From positions 62,001 through 126,000 of the forward strand of contig NZ_JAFCXL010000011.1 of the NCBI RefSeq assembly GCF_049898325.1: 64,000 bases of DNA, written 5' to 3'. Position numbers and translations under genes: made by a program. The notes under the pieces were generated by a model. It was not told the DNA's origin. It worked only from the letters and a program-made list of their open reading frames with translations, and ran no database searches. This DNA is from JAFCUW01 sp049898325 (lineage in GTDB: Bacteria; Pseudomonadota; Gammaproteobacteria; Burkholderiales; Burkholderiaceae_D). This document shows, in pieces, positions 28,266 through 37,300 of the stretch. Numbering within the stretch: the stretch's first letter is position 1; the number at the start of each line of letters is the position of its first letter.

Positions 28266-29402
28266 GTGCCCGGCACGGACCCCCACTCGCCGCCGTCAGC
28301 GCCGCCCCCGCCGGAACAACTTGCCCACTGGGTGCGCCTGACGCTCACCCCGGGCGTGGGACCGGTCCGGGGGCGCCTGCTGCTGGCGCATTTTCACCAT
28401 CCGGACGCCATTTTCGCGGCGTCGCCGCCGCGCCTGGGCGCGCTGGTCGGCGCCGCCGTGGCGCAGGCCTTGCTGGCACCCGTGCCGGCCGTGCTGCGCC
28501 AGCTTGAAGCGGCCCTGGCCTGGGCCGGGCAGCCCGGCAACAGCATCATCAGCCTGCACGACGCCCGCTATCCACCCGCGCTGGCCCATATCGCCGATGC
28601 GCCGCTGCTGCTGTACGCCAGCGGGCGCGCGGCCTTGCTGCGGGGGCCGTGCCTGGGCGTGGTGGGCAGCCGCAATGCCAGCGTGCAAGGCAAAACCAAC
28701 GCCGAGGTGATGGCGCAGGCGCTCAGCATGGCGGGCCTGACCATCGTCTCCGGGCTGGCGCTGGGCATCGACACGGCGGCCCACGTGGGCGCCCTGGAAG
28801 GGGCCGGTTCGACGGTGGCGGTGGTGGGCACGGGGCCCGACCTGGTCTATCCGGCGCGCAACCGCGCGCTGTGGCAGCGCATCGTCGAACAGGGCTGCGT
28901 GGTCAGCGAATACGCGCCGGGCACGCCGCCGCTCGCGCACAATTTCCCGCAACGTAATCGCATCATCAGCGGCCTGTCGCTGGGCGTGCTGGTGGTGGAG
29001 GCGGCTGCCCAGTCCGGTTCGCTGATCACGGCGCGCCTGGCCGCCAGCCAGGGCCGCGAGGTGCTGGCCATTCCCGGCTCGATCCACTCGGCGCTGGCCA
29101 AGGGCTGCCACCTGTTGATCCGGGAAGGGGCCCGGCTGGTCGAGTCGGCCGCCGACGTGTTGCAGGAGATCCATGGCTCGCCCATCGCCCGCCTGGGCGC
29201 GCACGAGCCGACCCGGGAGGCGCCCGGCGCGCACCCGCAACTGCTGGCGGCCATCGCGCACGGGCCGCTGGACGTCGAGACCCTCGCGCACGCCTGCGCG
29301 CGGGCGCCCCACGAGATGGCGGTGGCGCTGCTCGAGCTCGAGCTGGCCGGGCAGCTCGAGCGCCTGGCGGACGGCCGCTACCAGCGGGTGCTGCGTCCTT
29401 GA
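28266..29402 (+). CDS. dprA: DNA-processing protein DprA
   Basis: Cytosolic single-strand DNA-binding protein that loads RecA during natural transformation. 378 aa from the GTG at 28266. N-terminal SAM-like region (WVRLTLTPGVGPVRGRLLL), the Rossmann core (CLGVVGSRNASVQGK, GLALGIDTAAH, AHNFPQRNRIISGLS) and a C-terminal winged-helix domain (about 310-375, DVETLAHACARAPHEMAVALLELELAG split at its helices). All family motifs are intact, so the protein should be functional. Competence of the organism is only inferred. Confidence 0.95.
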   Translation: MPGTDPHSPPSAPPPPEQLAHWVRLTLTPGVGPVRGRLLLAHFHHPDAIFAASPPRLGALVGAAVAQALLAPVPAVLRQLEAALAWAGQPGNSIISLHDARYPPALAHIADAPLLLYASGRAALLRGPCLGVVGSRNASVQGKTNAEVMAQALSMAGLTIVSGLALGIDTAAHVGALEGAGSTVAVVGTGPDLVYPARNRALWQRIVEQGCVVSEYAPGTPPLAHNFPQRNRIISGLSLGVLVVEAAAQSGSLITARLAASQGREVLAIPGSIHSALAKGCHLLIREGARLVESAADVLQEIHGSPIARLGAHEPTREAPGAHPQLLAAIAHGPLDVETLAHACARAPHEMAVALLELELAGQLERLADGRYQRVLRP

Positions 29403-29409
29403 CCCGGTG

Positions 29410-30324
29410 TTACTGGTGGCGAATCTTCAGGCGGTCGAGCTCTTCCATGAAGGCGGGCGAATGGACCGCCACCAGCGCGGCGATCGGCACCACGTACAGT
29501 CCGCCTTTTTCGCTGCCATGGGGGGCCGCCGCCTTGAGCATCGCCTCCGCCGCCGTCCACAGGCGCTGCAGGTGGGCCAGCAGCAGCGGGCTGTTGCGGA
29601 TCCTGGCGTAGCTGTCCGGGTAGCTGGTGCGCACCACCTTTAAATAGCTGAGCACGTACAACATCATGTCGGCGGCGCCGCCGATATTGCCGTCGAGGGC
29701 GGCGTTGCCATCGGCCCGAAAGCGGGCATACAGGGGCGAATCGACCAGCGCCAGTTCGATCGCGGCGGCGCCCACGTAGGCGTTCAATTCATCGAGCAAG
29801 GTGGTGAAATCGTTGGCGGGCACTTTCGGCGTGCGCACCAGGTAGGTCTGGTAGCGCACCGCGGCGCCTGCCTTGATGGCGGGCGGCACGGCGGCGGCGG
29901 CCACCACGTAGGGCGCGGTGCTGCCCCGTACCAGTTCGGTCACATAGGTCATGCCATCGAACACGTAGACGGCCCGCCCGCCATGGCAGGCCGCCAGCGC
30001 CACATCGATGGCGTGATTGGCCTCGTGGTAGGCGGTCGGCAGGCTCGACAGGTTGAGCGCGCCCTGGCTGCGCAGCCACCACAGCACGTCGGCGCCCACC
30101 GCGCCGCGCAGGCGCGCCGCCTGCGCCGAGACCAGCGGCGGCAAGCCCGCCAGCATGGCGGCGTCGGCTGCGCTGCGGCCGGCCGGGGCGGCGCTGCCTG
30201 CCAGGCGCGCGCAATCTTGCGCCGTGTAGGCGGGGCGCTCGCCGGCAGCGCCGAGGCCGTCGGTGGCGGCAGCGAACAGGGGGAGGGGGGCCGCCAGCAG
30301 GGTCAGCAAGATGAGTCGGTTCAA
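29410..30324 (-). CDS. Exported protein of unknown function with an HExxH motif
   Basis: About 304 aa if translation starts at TTG 30324, the only usable in-frame start directly before a signal peptide (LILLTLLAAPLPLFAAA). There is no ATG and the ribosome binding site is poor. At about residue 100 it has YHEANHAID, an HExxH sequence of the zinc-metallopeptidase type. The following glutamate or aspartate ligand is not obvious (candidates GMTYVTEL, FTTLLDELNAY). The C-terminal half is helical. I do not recognise the family. Convergent with dprA (eight bases apart). Confidence 0.6.
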   Translation of the reverse strand: MNRLILLTLLAAPLPLFAAATDGLGAAGERPAYTAQDCARLAGSAAPAGRSAADAAMLAGLPPLVSAQAARLRGAVGADVLWWLRSQGALNLSSLPTAYHEANHAIDVALAACHGGRAVYVFDGMTYVTELVRGSTAPYVVAAAAVPPAIKAGAAVRYQTYLVRTPKVPANDFTTLLDELNAYVGAAAIELALVDSPLYARFRADGNAALDGNIGGAADMMLYVLSYLKVVRTSYPDSYARIRNSPLLLAHLQRLWTAAEAMLKAAAPHGSEKGGLYVVPIAALVAVHSPAFMEELDRLKIRHQ

Positions 30325-30492
30325 GTGGATACTCGGCAGTAAAAGTGGACGGGGCGGCTGACGCCTTGGTTTGATCTCGATTGTTTGATCTGGATTATTA
30401 CCGGCCAATTGTAGGCCATCGCCGCCACATCCTCGGCCCGTCAACGGGGACAGCACTTGTACAGCCCTAAACTTAGCTGATAGAGTAGAGCC

Positions 30493-30954
30493 ATGTTCGA
30501 TATCCTGGTCTACCTCTACGAAACCTATTACCGCCCGGACGCCTGTCCCGAGCCGGCGGCGCTCGCGCGCAAGCTGTCGGCGGTCGGCTTCGACGAAGTG
30601 GAAATTTCCGAAGCCCTTGTCTGGCTGACGGACCTCACCGAAATGGCCGGCGCCGAGCACAGCGCCGTGCAGGCCTCGACGGGCACGCGCTTCTACGTCG
30701 ACCGTGAAGTCGACGTGCTGGGCACCAGCGCCATCGGCTTCATTGCCTTCCTGGAAAGCGCCGGCGTGATCAGCGCCTTGCAGCGTGAAATCGTCATCGA
30801 GCGCGCGCTGGCGGTGGGCGAAAGCCCCGTCAGCCTGGGCAAGCTGAAGATCATCGTGCTGATGTTGCTGTGGAGCCAGGGCAAGGAGCCCGACGCCCTC
30901 ATGTTCGACGACCTGTTCGGCGACGACGAGCAAGCCCCGCGCCTGCTGCATTAG
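30493..30954 (+). CDS. smg: DUF494 family protein Smg
   Basis: 153 aa, full length for the Smg/DUF494 family. The start MFDILVYLYETYYRPDACPE and the central LSAVGFDEVEISEAL are characteristic. Function unknown; in many proteobacteria it lies between dprA and a type IA topoisomerase gene, as here. It diverges from the HExxH protein, with 168 bases between the start codons. Confidence 0.92.
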   Translation: MFDILVYLYETYYRPDACPEPAALARKLSAVGFDEVEISEALVWLTDLTEMAGAEHSAVQASTGTRFYVDREVDVLGTSAIGFIAFLESAGVISALQREIVIERALAVGESPVSLGKLKIIVLMLLWSQGKEPDALMFDDLFGDDEQAPRLLH

Positions 30955-31061
30955 CGCGCCTGCCGCCCCGTCGGCACCATGCGGGTCCTTGAAAGCGGCC
31001 CGTATCGGCCTTATTATTTGCCGCACTTCGGTTTTTGCCCCGCCTCATACTAATTAGCTAT

Positions 31062-31091
31062 CGAAGTGGCAATTCGCCACTTCGCTTGACA
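31062..31091. promoter_or_regulatory. Perfect inverted repeat next to a TTGACA box before topB
   Basis: CGAAGTGGC (31062-31070) and GCCACTTCG (31076-31084) form a 9-bp inverted repeat with a five-base spacer. A consensus -35-like TTGACA follows at 31086-31091, 65 bases before the topB start. A good -10 at 17 bases is not visible. The repeat may be an operator overlapping the promoter or an RNA hairpin. Confidence 0.4.
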
Positions 31092-31155
31092 AGCCATGTA
31101 TCATGCGGCTGCTTTATCCCTTTATTTGCCCCAGAATCCGTACCACGAGAACCCT

Positions 31156-33858
31156 ATGACAAAAACCCTCATCATCGCCGAGAAGCCCTCCGTCGCGAAC
31201 GACATCGCCAAGACGCTGGGCGGCTTCACCAAGCACGATGAGTACTTCGAGTCCGACCAGTACGTGCTGTCGTCGGCGGTCGGTCACTTGCTCGAGATTG
31301 CCGTGCCGGAAGAGCACGACGTCAAGCGCGGCAAGTGGAGCTTTGCCCACCTGCCCATGATTCCGCCGTATTTCGCCTTGAATCCCATCGCCAAGACGGA
31401 GGCGCGCTTAAAAGTATTGAATCGCCTGATCAAGCGCAAGGACGTGACGGCCCTGATCAACGCCTGCGATGCCGGCCGTGAAGGCGAGCTGATTTTCCGC
31501 CTGATCGCCCAGAACGCCAAGGCCAAGCAGCCGATCAAGCGCCTGTGGCTGCAGTCGATGACGCCGGGCGCCATCCGCGACGGCTTCCTGCACCTGCGCA
31601 GTGACGCCGACATGCTGCCGCTGGCCGATGCCGCCCGTTGCCGCTCGGAAGCGGATTGGCTGATCGGCATCAACGGCACCCGCGCGATGACGGCCTTTAA
31701 CTCGAAAGAGGGCGGCTTCTATTTGACCACCGTGGGCCGCGTGCAAACCCCGACCCTGTCGATCGTGGTCGAGCGCGAAGAAAAAATCAAGAAATTCGTT
31801 TCCCGCGATTACTGGGAAGTGCGCGCCGAGTTCGTCTGCGCGGCCGGCATCTACGAGGGCCGCTGGCTCGACCAGTCGTTCAAGAAGGATGAGAACGATC
31901 CCGAGAAGCGGCCAGAGCGCCTGTGGAGCAAGATTGCCGCCGACACCATCGCGATGGCCTGCAAAGGCCGCCAGGGCGCCGTCACGGAAGAGAGCAAGCC
32001 CACCACGTCGATGGCGCCGGCCCTGTTCGACCTGACCAGCCTGCAACGGGAGGCCAACGGCCGGTTCGGCTTTTCCGCCAAGAACACGCTGGGCCTGGCC
32101 CAGGCCCTGTACGAAAAGCACAAGGTGCTGACCTACCCCCGGACCGATTCGCGCCACCTGCCGGAAGACTATGTCGACACGGTCAAGGACACCATGCGCG
32201 TGTTGGCCGACAACAATAACTACCACCAGTTCGCCAAGCAGATCACGGACAAGGGTTGGGTCAAGCCGAACAAGCGGATTTTCGACAACACGAAAATTTC
32301 GGATCACTTCGCCATCATCCCCACCAACGTCGCGCCCAAGAACCTGTCCGAGCCGGAACAGAAGCTGTACGACCTGGTCACCCGCCGCTTCCTGGCGATT
32401 TTCTTCCCCGCCGCCGAGTTCCAGGTCACCACCCGCTTCACCGAAGTGTCCGGGCACCAGTTCAAGACCGAGGGCAAGGTCATGACCAACCCCGGCTGGC
32501 TGGCCATCTACGGCCGCGAAGCATCGACCGACGACGACAAGGAAGGCAATGCCAACGGCAACCTGGTGCCCGTGGCAAAAGGTGAAAAAGTTCACACCGA
32601 CAAGGTCACCGCGAATGGCCTGTTCACCAAGCCGCCCGCCCGCTACACGGAGGCGACCTTGCTGTCGGCCATGGAAGGCGCCGGCAAGCTGATCGATGAC
32701 GACGAGTTGCGCGACGCCATGGCCGGCAAGGGCCTGGGCACGCCAGCGACGCGCGCCGCCATCATCGAGGGCTTGCTGGGCGAGCGCTACCTGCTGCGCG
32801 AAGGCCGCGAGTTGATGCCGACAGCCAAGGCGGCGCAACTGATGACCTTGCTGCGGGGCCTGGGCGTGAACGAGCTGACCGCGCCCGAGCTGACGGGCGA
32901 GTGGGAATACAAGCTGTCGCAGATGGAAAAAGGCAAGATCTCGCGCGAAGAGTTCATGCTCGAAATCGAGAAGATGACCCAGATCATCGTCAAGCGCGCC
33001 AAGGAATACAACAACGACACCATTCCCGGCGACTACGCCACCTTGACCACCCCGTGCCCGAATTGCGCCGGCGTGGTCAAGGAAAACTACCGCCGCTTCG
33101 CCTGTACCAAGTGCGAATTTAATATGAGCAAGACGCCGGGCAGCCGCCAGTTCGAGATCCCGGAAGTGGAGCAGTTGCTGGCCAACCGCACCATCGGCCC
33201 CATGCAGGGCTTCCGCTCGAAGATGGGGCGGCCGTTCGCGGCCATCCTGCGCATCGTGCGCGACGAAGACATCAACAATTTCAAACTCGAGTTCGACTTC
33301 GGCCAGAACGACGAGGAAGGCGAGAACGGCGAAGGGGTCGATTTCACGGGGCAGACGGCGCTGGGACCGTGTCCGAAGTGCGCCGGCGGCGTGTTTGAAA
33401 TGGGCCTGGCCTATGTGTGCGAGCACAGCGTGGCCAAGCCGAAGACATGCGACTTCCGCAGCGGGCGCATCATCCTGCAGCAGGAAGTGTTGCCGGAACA
33501 GATGGCGAAATTGCTCAACGAGGGCAAGACCGACTTGCTGCCAGGCTTCGTGTCGCAACGCACGCGCCGGCCGTTCAAGGCCTTCCTGGTCAAGGGCAAG
33601 GACAGCAAGATCAGTTTCGAGTTCGAGGAACGCAAGGCCAAGCCGGGCGCCAAGGTGAAGGCGGCAGCGGTGGCCGACCCGGACGAGGGCGCCGACGGCG
33701 CCACCGTGCCGGCCAAGAAAGTCGCCGCCAAGAAAGCAGTGGCCAAGAAAGCAGTGGCGGTGAAGAAGCCGGCCGCGAAAAAAGCCGCGACGAAGACGAC
33801 GGCGGCCAAGAAAGTTGCCGTCAAGAAGCCGGCGGCGAAGAAAGTCGCTGCCGAATAA
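31156..33858 (+). CDS. topB: DNA topoisomerase III (type IA) with zinc-ribbon-like and lysine-rich tail
   Basis: 900 aa from the ATG at 31156 (MTKTLIIAEKPSVANDI). Core type IA topoisomerase with TOPRIM domain (ACDAGREGELIFR), active-site Tyr327 in TYPRTDS, and the decatenation-type layout of TopB. Past about residue 630 there are two Cys-rich modules (CPNCAGVV...CTKCEF and CPKCAGGVF...C). The last about 50 residues are almost pure Lys/Ala/Val/Pro repeats (KKAVAKK, KKPAAKK), like a histone H1 tail. Full length E. coli TopB is about 650 aa. The enzyme relaxes and unlinks DNA. Confidence 0.94.
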   Translation: MTKTLIIAEKPSVANDIAKTLGGFTKHDEYFESDQYVLSSAVGHLLEIAVPEEHDVKRGKWSFAHLPMIPPYFALNPIAKTEARLKVLNRLIKRKDVTALINACDAGREGELIFRLIAQNAKAKQPIKRLWLQSMTPGAIRDGFLHLRSDADMLPLADAARCRSEADWLIGINGTRAMTAFNSKEGGFYLTTVGRVQTPTLSIVVEREEKIKKFVSRDYWEVRAEFVCAAGIYEGRWLDQSFKKDENDPEKRPERLWSKIAADTIAMACKGRQGAVTEESKPTTSMAPALFDLTSLQREANGRFGFSAKNTLGLAQALYEKHKVLTYPRTDSRHLPEDYVDTVKDTMRVLADNNNYHQFAKQITDKGWVKPNKRIFDNTKISDHFAIIPTNVAPKNLSEPEQKLYDLVTRRFLAIFFPAAEFQVTTRFTEVSGHQFKTEGKVMTNPGWLAIYGREASTDDDKEGNANGNLVPVAKGEKVHTDKVTANGLFTKPPARYTEATLLSAMEGAGKLIDDDELRDAMAGKGLGTPATRAAIIEGLLGERYLLREGRELMPTAKAAQLMTLLRGLGVNELTAPELTGEWEYKLSQMEKGKISREEFMLEIEKMTQIIVKRAKEYNNDTIPGDYATLTTPCPNCAGVVKENYRRFACTKCEFNMSKTPGSRQFEIPEVEQLLANRTIGPMQGFRSKMGRPFAAILRIVRDEDINNFKLEFDFGQNDEEGENGEGVDFTGQTALGPCPKCAGGVFEMGLAYVCEHSVAKPKTCDFRSGRIILQQEVLPEQMAKLLNEGKTDLLPGFVSQRTRRPFKAFLVKGKDSKISFEFEERKAKPGAKVKAAAVADPDEGADGATVPAKKVAAKKAVAKKAVAVKKPAAKKAATKTTAAKKVAVKKPAAKKVAAE

Positions 33859-33872
33859 ATCCCGGCACGCAT

Positions 33873-33914
33873 AAAAAACCGCTGTCAGTCGCAAGGCTGG
33901 CAGCGGTTTTTTTT
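33873..33914 (+). terminator. Rho-independent terminator after topB
   Basis: AACCGCTGTCAG (33877-33888) pairs, with one G-T wobble, with CTGGCAGCGGTT (33897-33908), flanked by A6 before and T8 after. It can work in both directions. Confidence 0.9.
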
Positions 33915-33935
33915 ATCGCGCGTGTGCCCGGTCCA

Positions 33936-33962
33936 TGAAAAAAGCGCCTGCGAAAGGCGCTT
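33936..33962 (-). terminator. Intrinsic terminator for the minus-strand small gene
   Basis: AAGCGCCT (33942-33949) and AGGCGCTT (33955-33962) form a perfect stem with loop GCGAA. On the minus strand the stem is followed by a run of T, fitting termination of transcripts coming from 34061-34276. Confidence 0.75.
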
Positions 33963-34060
33963 GCCGGCGCTCAGGCGTGCTGAGCAATGACGCAAGGTAG
34001 GGACGAGCGAATGCCGGGCCGCACGCGGCCCCGTATTTACTTAGTGTTGTGCCAGCAGGA

Positions 34061-34276
34061 TTACTCTTCCCACTGTTTCTCCAGCGCGCGGATGGCCGCC
34101 TCGCCGTTGCGGATCGCCTTGACGCGGTGCACGATTTCGTTGCGCCATGCCTCTTCGGCGTCGTCGTCTTCCACGCCGCCATGTACATCGAGAAGCAATA
34201 TGCGCAGCAGATCGCGTTTTTCCGCGCTGGAAAGCTGCTTGAGTTGGCCCGCTATTTCGTCAACAAGTGCCGTCAT
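34061..34276 (-). CDS. Small addiction-module-like protein (antitoxin family, orphan)
   Basis: 71 aa, helical and acidic. The layout (VDEIAGQLKQLSSAEKRDLLRIL followed by WRNEIVHRVKAIRNGEA) resembles the unstable antitoxin family PF09720 or related small addiction-module components, with a conserved Trp-Arg helix and a final short acidic segment. There is no RelE/ParE-like gene after it: the next downstream feature is a terminator and then topB on the other strand. It follows the ABC-M1 gene in the same direction with a 44-base gap. The assignment is a resemblance, not proof of toxin neutralisation. Confidence 0.65.
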   Translation of the reverse strand: MTALVDEIAGQLKQLSSAEKRDLLRILLLDVHGGVEDDDAEEAWRNEIVHRVKAIRNGEAAIRALEKQWEE

Positions 34277-34320
34277 GTCTTACCCCTGGTGTCTTTTATC
34301 TTTTAAATACTTTTTTTAGT

Positions 34321-37300
34321 TTAACGCATTTCGATGTCAATGAGGTTGTCAGCAGGTTTGCGGTCGATCAATTTATTATCCGGATCGATCCCTGCCTTTG
34401 CCGGTCGTGTCGCCACCACCATGGTCACGGCCATCTCCTTGCCGCTGACCAGGCGCCGTTCACGCGCCAGTGGCCTGCCGTCCTTGTCGTCGACACCGAA
34501 TTCGATGATGTCGTGCAGCGCCACCTCGCGCTCCTCGCCCAGTCCGCCCGCCCGCAGTTTGGCCACGCTGGCCGTGATGTTGACTTCGTAGCGGCCATCG
34601 GCCAGCCTGGTGGCGCGCGCCTGGGTGGCGCGGTTTTCGTAGAGGACGATGTGATCGAACAGATCGTTGACGAGGTCAGCGTGAGCGGGGCCGGCGGCCT
34701 GCCGCAGGGCGCCAGTCAGGGCGCTCACGTTCGGATACGGCGCGCCGTGAAACGCATGATCGAGCAGCAGTTGGCGCAGTACGCCGTTGACCTTGGCTTC
34801 GCCCAACAGGTCTTGCAGCAGGTACATGGCCAGGCTTCCCTTGCGGTAATTGATGTACTTCTGGTCTTCATTTTCGGCCAGCGGCAATTCGCGGCGCGGT
34901 TCCTGCGAACGCCCGCCCATGTAGCGCTCAAGCTCGTAGCGCAGGAAGCGTCGCATCCGGGCCGGGCCGACCGCCTGCTTCATCACCATCAGCGCCGTGT
35001 ATTCGGCCAGCGTTTCCGACAGCACCGTGCTGCCGCGCACATCGGCGCCCACCACCTGCTGGCCCCACCACTGGTGCGCCACTTCGTGGGCCGTCATATA
35101 CAAGGGGTAATCGATGTCCTTGGGGTTGTTGTCGTCGACCTTGGCGATAAAGCCGGCGCTTTCCGAGAACGCGAAGGTGTTCGGATAGGACTGGGCAAGG
35201 CTGGCGTAGCGGGGGACTTCGACGACGCGCAACACCTTGTGCTGATACGGCGTGAAATTGGTCGCGGCGTAATCGAGCGCCAGGCGCGCGCCCTTGATGA
35301 TGCGCTCGAGATTGACATCGTGGCCCGGGTGGTAATACAGGTCGATCGTCACGTCCTGCCAGCGTTCGTGGCGCACTTCGTAGCGCGCCGATTGCACGGC
35401 GTACGCATTGAGCATCGGCTTGTCCATCTTGTAATGGAAATAGCGCCGTCCGCCCTTGATCCATTCCTGCTCGAGGGTGCCGGGGGCGACGGCGACCTGG
35501 TCGGGGCTGGTGCTGACGATGGCGTCGAAGTTGATCCAGTCGGCATCGTTGGCCAGGGCGCTGGTGGCGGCGCCGCGGGGATCGGTGGCGGCCAGCATGG
35601 GTGCGCGCGGGCGCAGCTGGTGACGCTTGCGGTCGCGCTCGTCGCGCAGTTCCGCCTGCGGCTGGTAACCGAGGCGGGGCAGCACGGTGTTGTTGAAAGA
35701 CGTGCCGTTGCCCACCACGGGCGTGTCCAGGCCGAAACCAAGCAGACCCTGGGGCGCCGTGCTCAGATCGAACTGGACGGCCATGCGCTCGCCCGGCGCC
35801 AGCGGCTGGTGCAGACGCCAGGCATACAGGCCGCGCTGCTGGTCGGCCACCACCACGGTACCGCCGGGGGACAAGCTGAAGCTGGCGGTGCTGGTGGGCA
35901 CCTGGTGAAGGACGATGTCCTGGATCGGCCGGCCGCTGCGGTTTTCCAGCTGGTAGGCGCCGCGCACGCGCAGGCTGCGCCGTTCGGGCACCAGGTCGAT
36001 CTGCAGGTGGACGTCGGCGATGCGCGGTTGCGGCAAGGCGGCAAACGCCTTGTAGCGGCGCTCGTACTCGGCGCGCACTTCGTCGCGCCGCCAGGCGGTC
36101 TGGTAGTCGTTGGCGATGTGCAAGTTGTAGTAGAGCAGGGCGCCACTGCCGGCGAACAGCGCCAGGCCCAGGCCGAAGGCGGCCATCACGGGCAGGCTCA
36201 GGTGGCGGCGCGCCAGTTGCAGGCGGCTGCCCGCTTCCGCGTTATTCCCACGCGGCCAGAACACCACGGACAGCACCAGCAGCATCAGCGCCGCCCCCGC
36301 CCAGTACAGCTCGAACCAGCGCTCGCGCGCCAGGTAATGGCCGTAGCCGTTCATGGCCGAATAGACAAACTCGGGCGAGGTGCCATACAACAGCATCGGG
36401 TGATCGAGCCCCAGGGTGCCGAAGGTGAAGGTGGCGGCGTAATACAAGATCATGGCGAAATACGCGAGGAACTTGTTGTTGATGAGTACCTGCAGCGACA
36501 TCGCCAGCACGGCCAGCAGCGCATACTGGGGCAGCTTGATCAGGAACAGCGCCTGCAGGTACAACATCGCATCGATGGCGAAATAGCCCTTGAAGACCTG
36601 GATCAGGATGCCGCACAGCATGGCGACGGCCAGCATCAGCGCCTGCAGCGCAATCAGGCTGAGGGTCTTGCTCAGCAGGGGCAGCCAGTTCGGCACCGGC
36701 ATGGCGTCGAGCATCTGCGCCATGCGCGCTTCGCGCTCGCGCCAGATCAGTTCGCCCGCATAGAACGTGGTGATCACCAGCATGATCAAGCCATAGCCCT
36801 CGTTGATCAGTTCGAGCACCTGGTAGGTGACGGGGTAGGTGGTGGTGCCGTGGATCGAGCCCATGTTGATGGCGCTGGCCACCAGCACCAGCACGCCGGC
36901 CAGGGCGATGACGACGAAATAGACGTTCTTGACGGACTCGCGCAGGTTCAGCCAGGTCGACGCGAGCAGCAGCATGGCGGTGCTGCGGCCGCTGAAGCGG
37001 GGCGTTTCCCGGGTGTCGATGGCGGCCTGTGACAAGGGCGGCGCCACCGGACTGGCGCCATCGGCGCGCGGGCCGCCGCGGCTGTCGAGGGTGGCGCTGA
37101 ACTGAAAGCGCCAGTAGCCCAGCAGCAGCACCACCAGGGCGAAGCCGCACCAGATCAGGCGGTTGAGCAGGTACACGCCTTCGAAACCGATGGCGCGGGT
37201 GTTTTTTTCGCCGATGGTCCAGTACTCGGTCAGCCGCACCAGCGAGGTGGTGCCAAACGGGTCGATCAGGGCGGCCAGGGTCTTGTAGTCGAGGTCGCGC

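Noticed and set aside
34267..37032. 921-codon open frame on the + strand opposite the ABC-M1 gene
   Set aside because: Same cause. The minus-strand frame carries clear M1 and ABC-2 motifs; the + frame has none.
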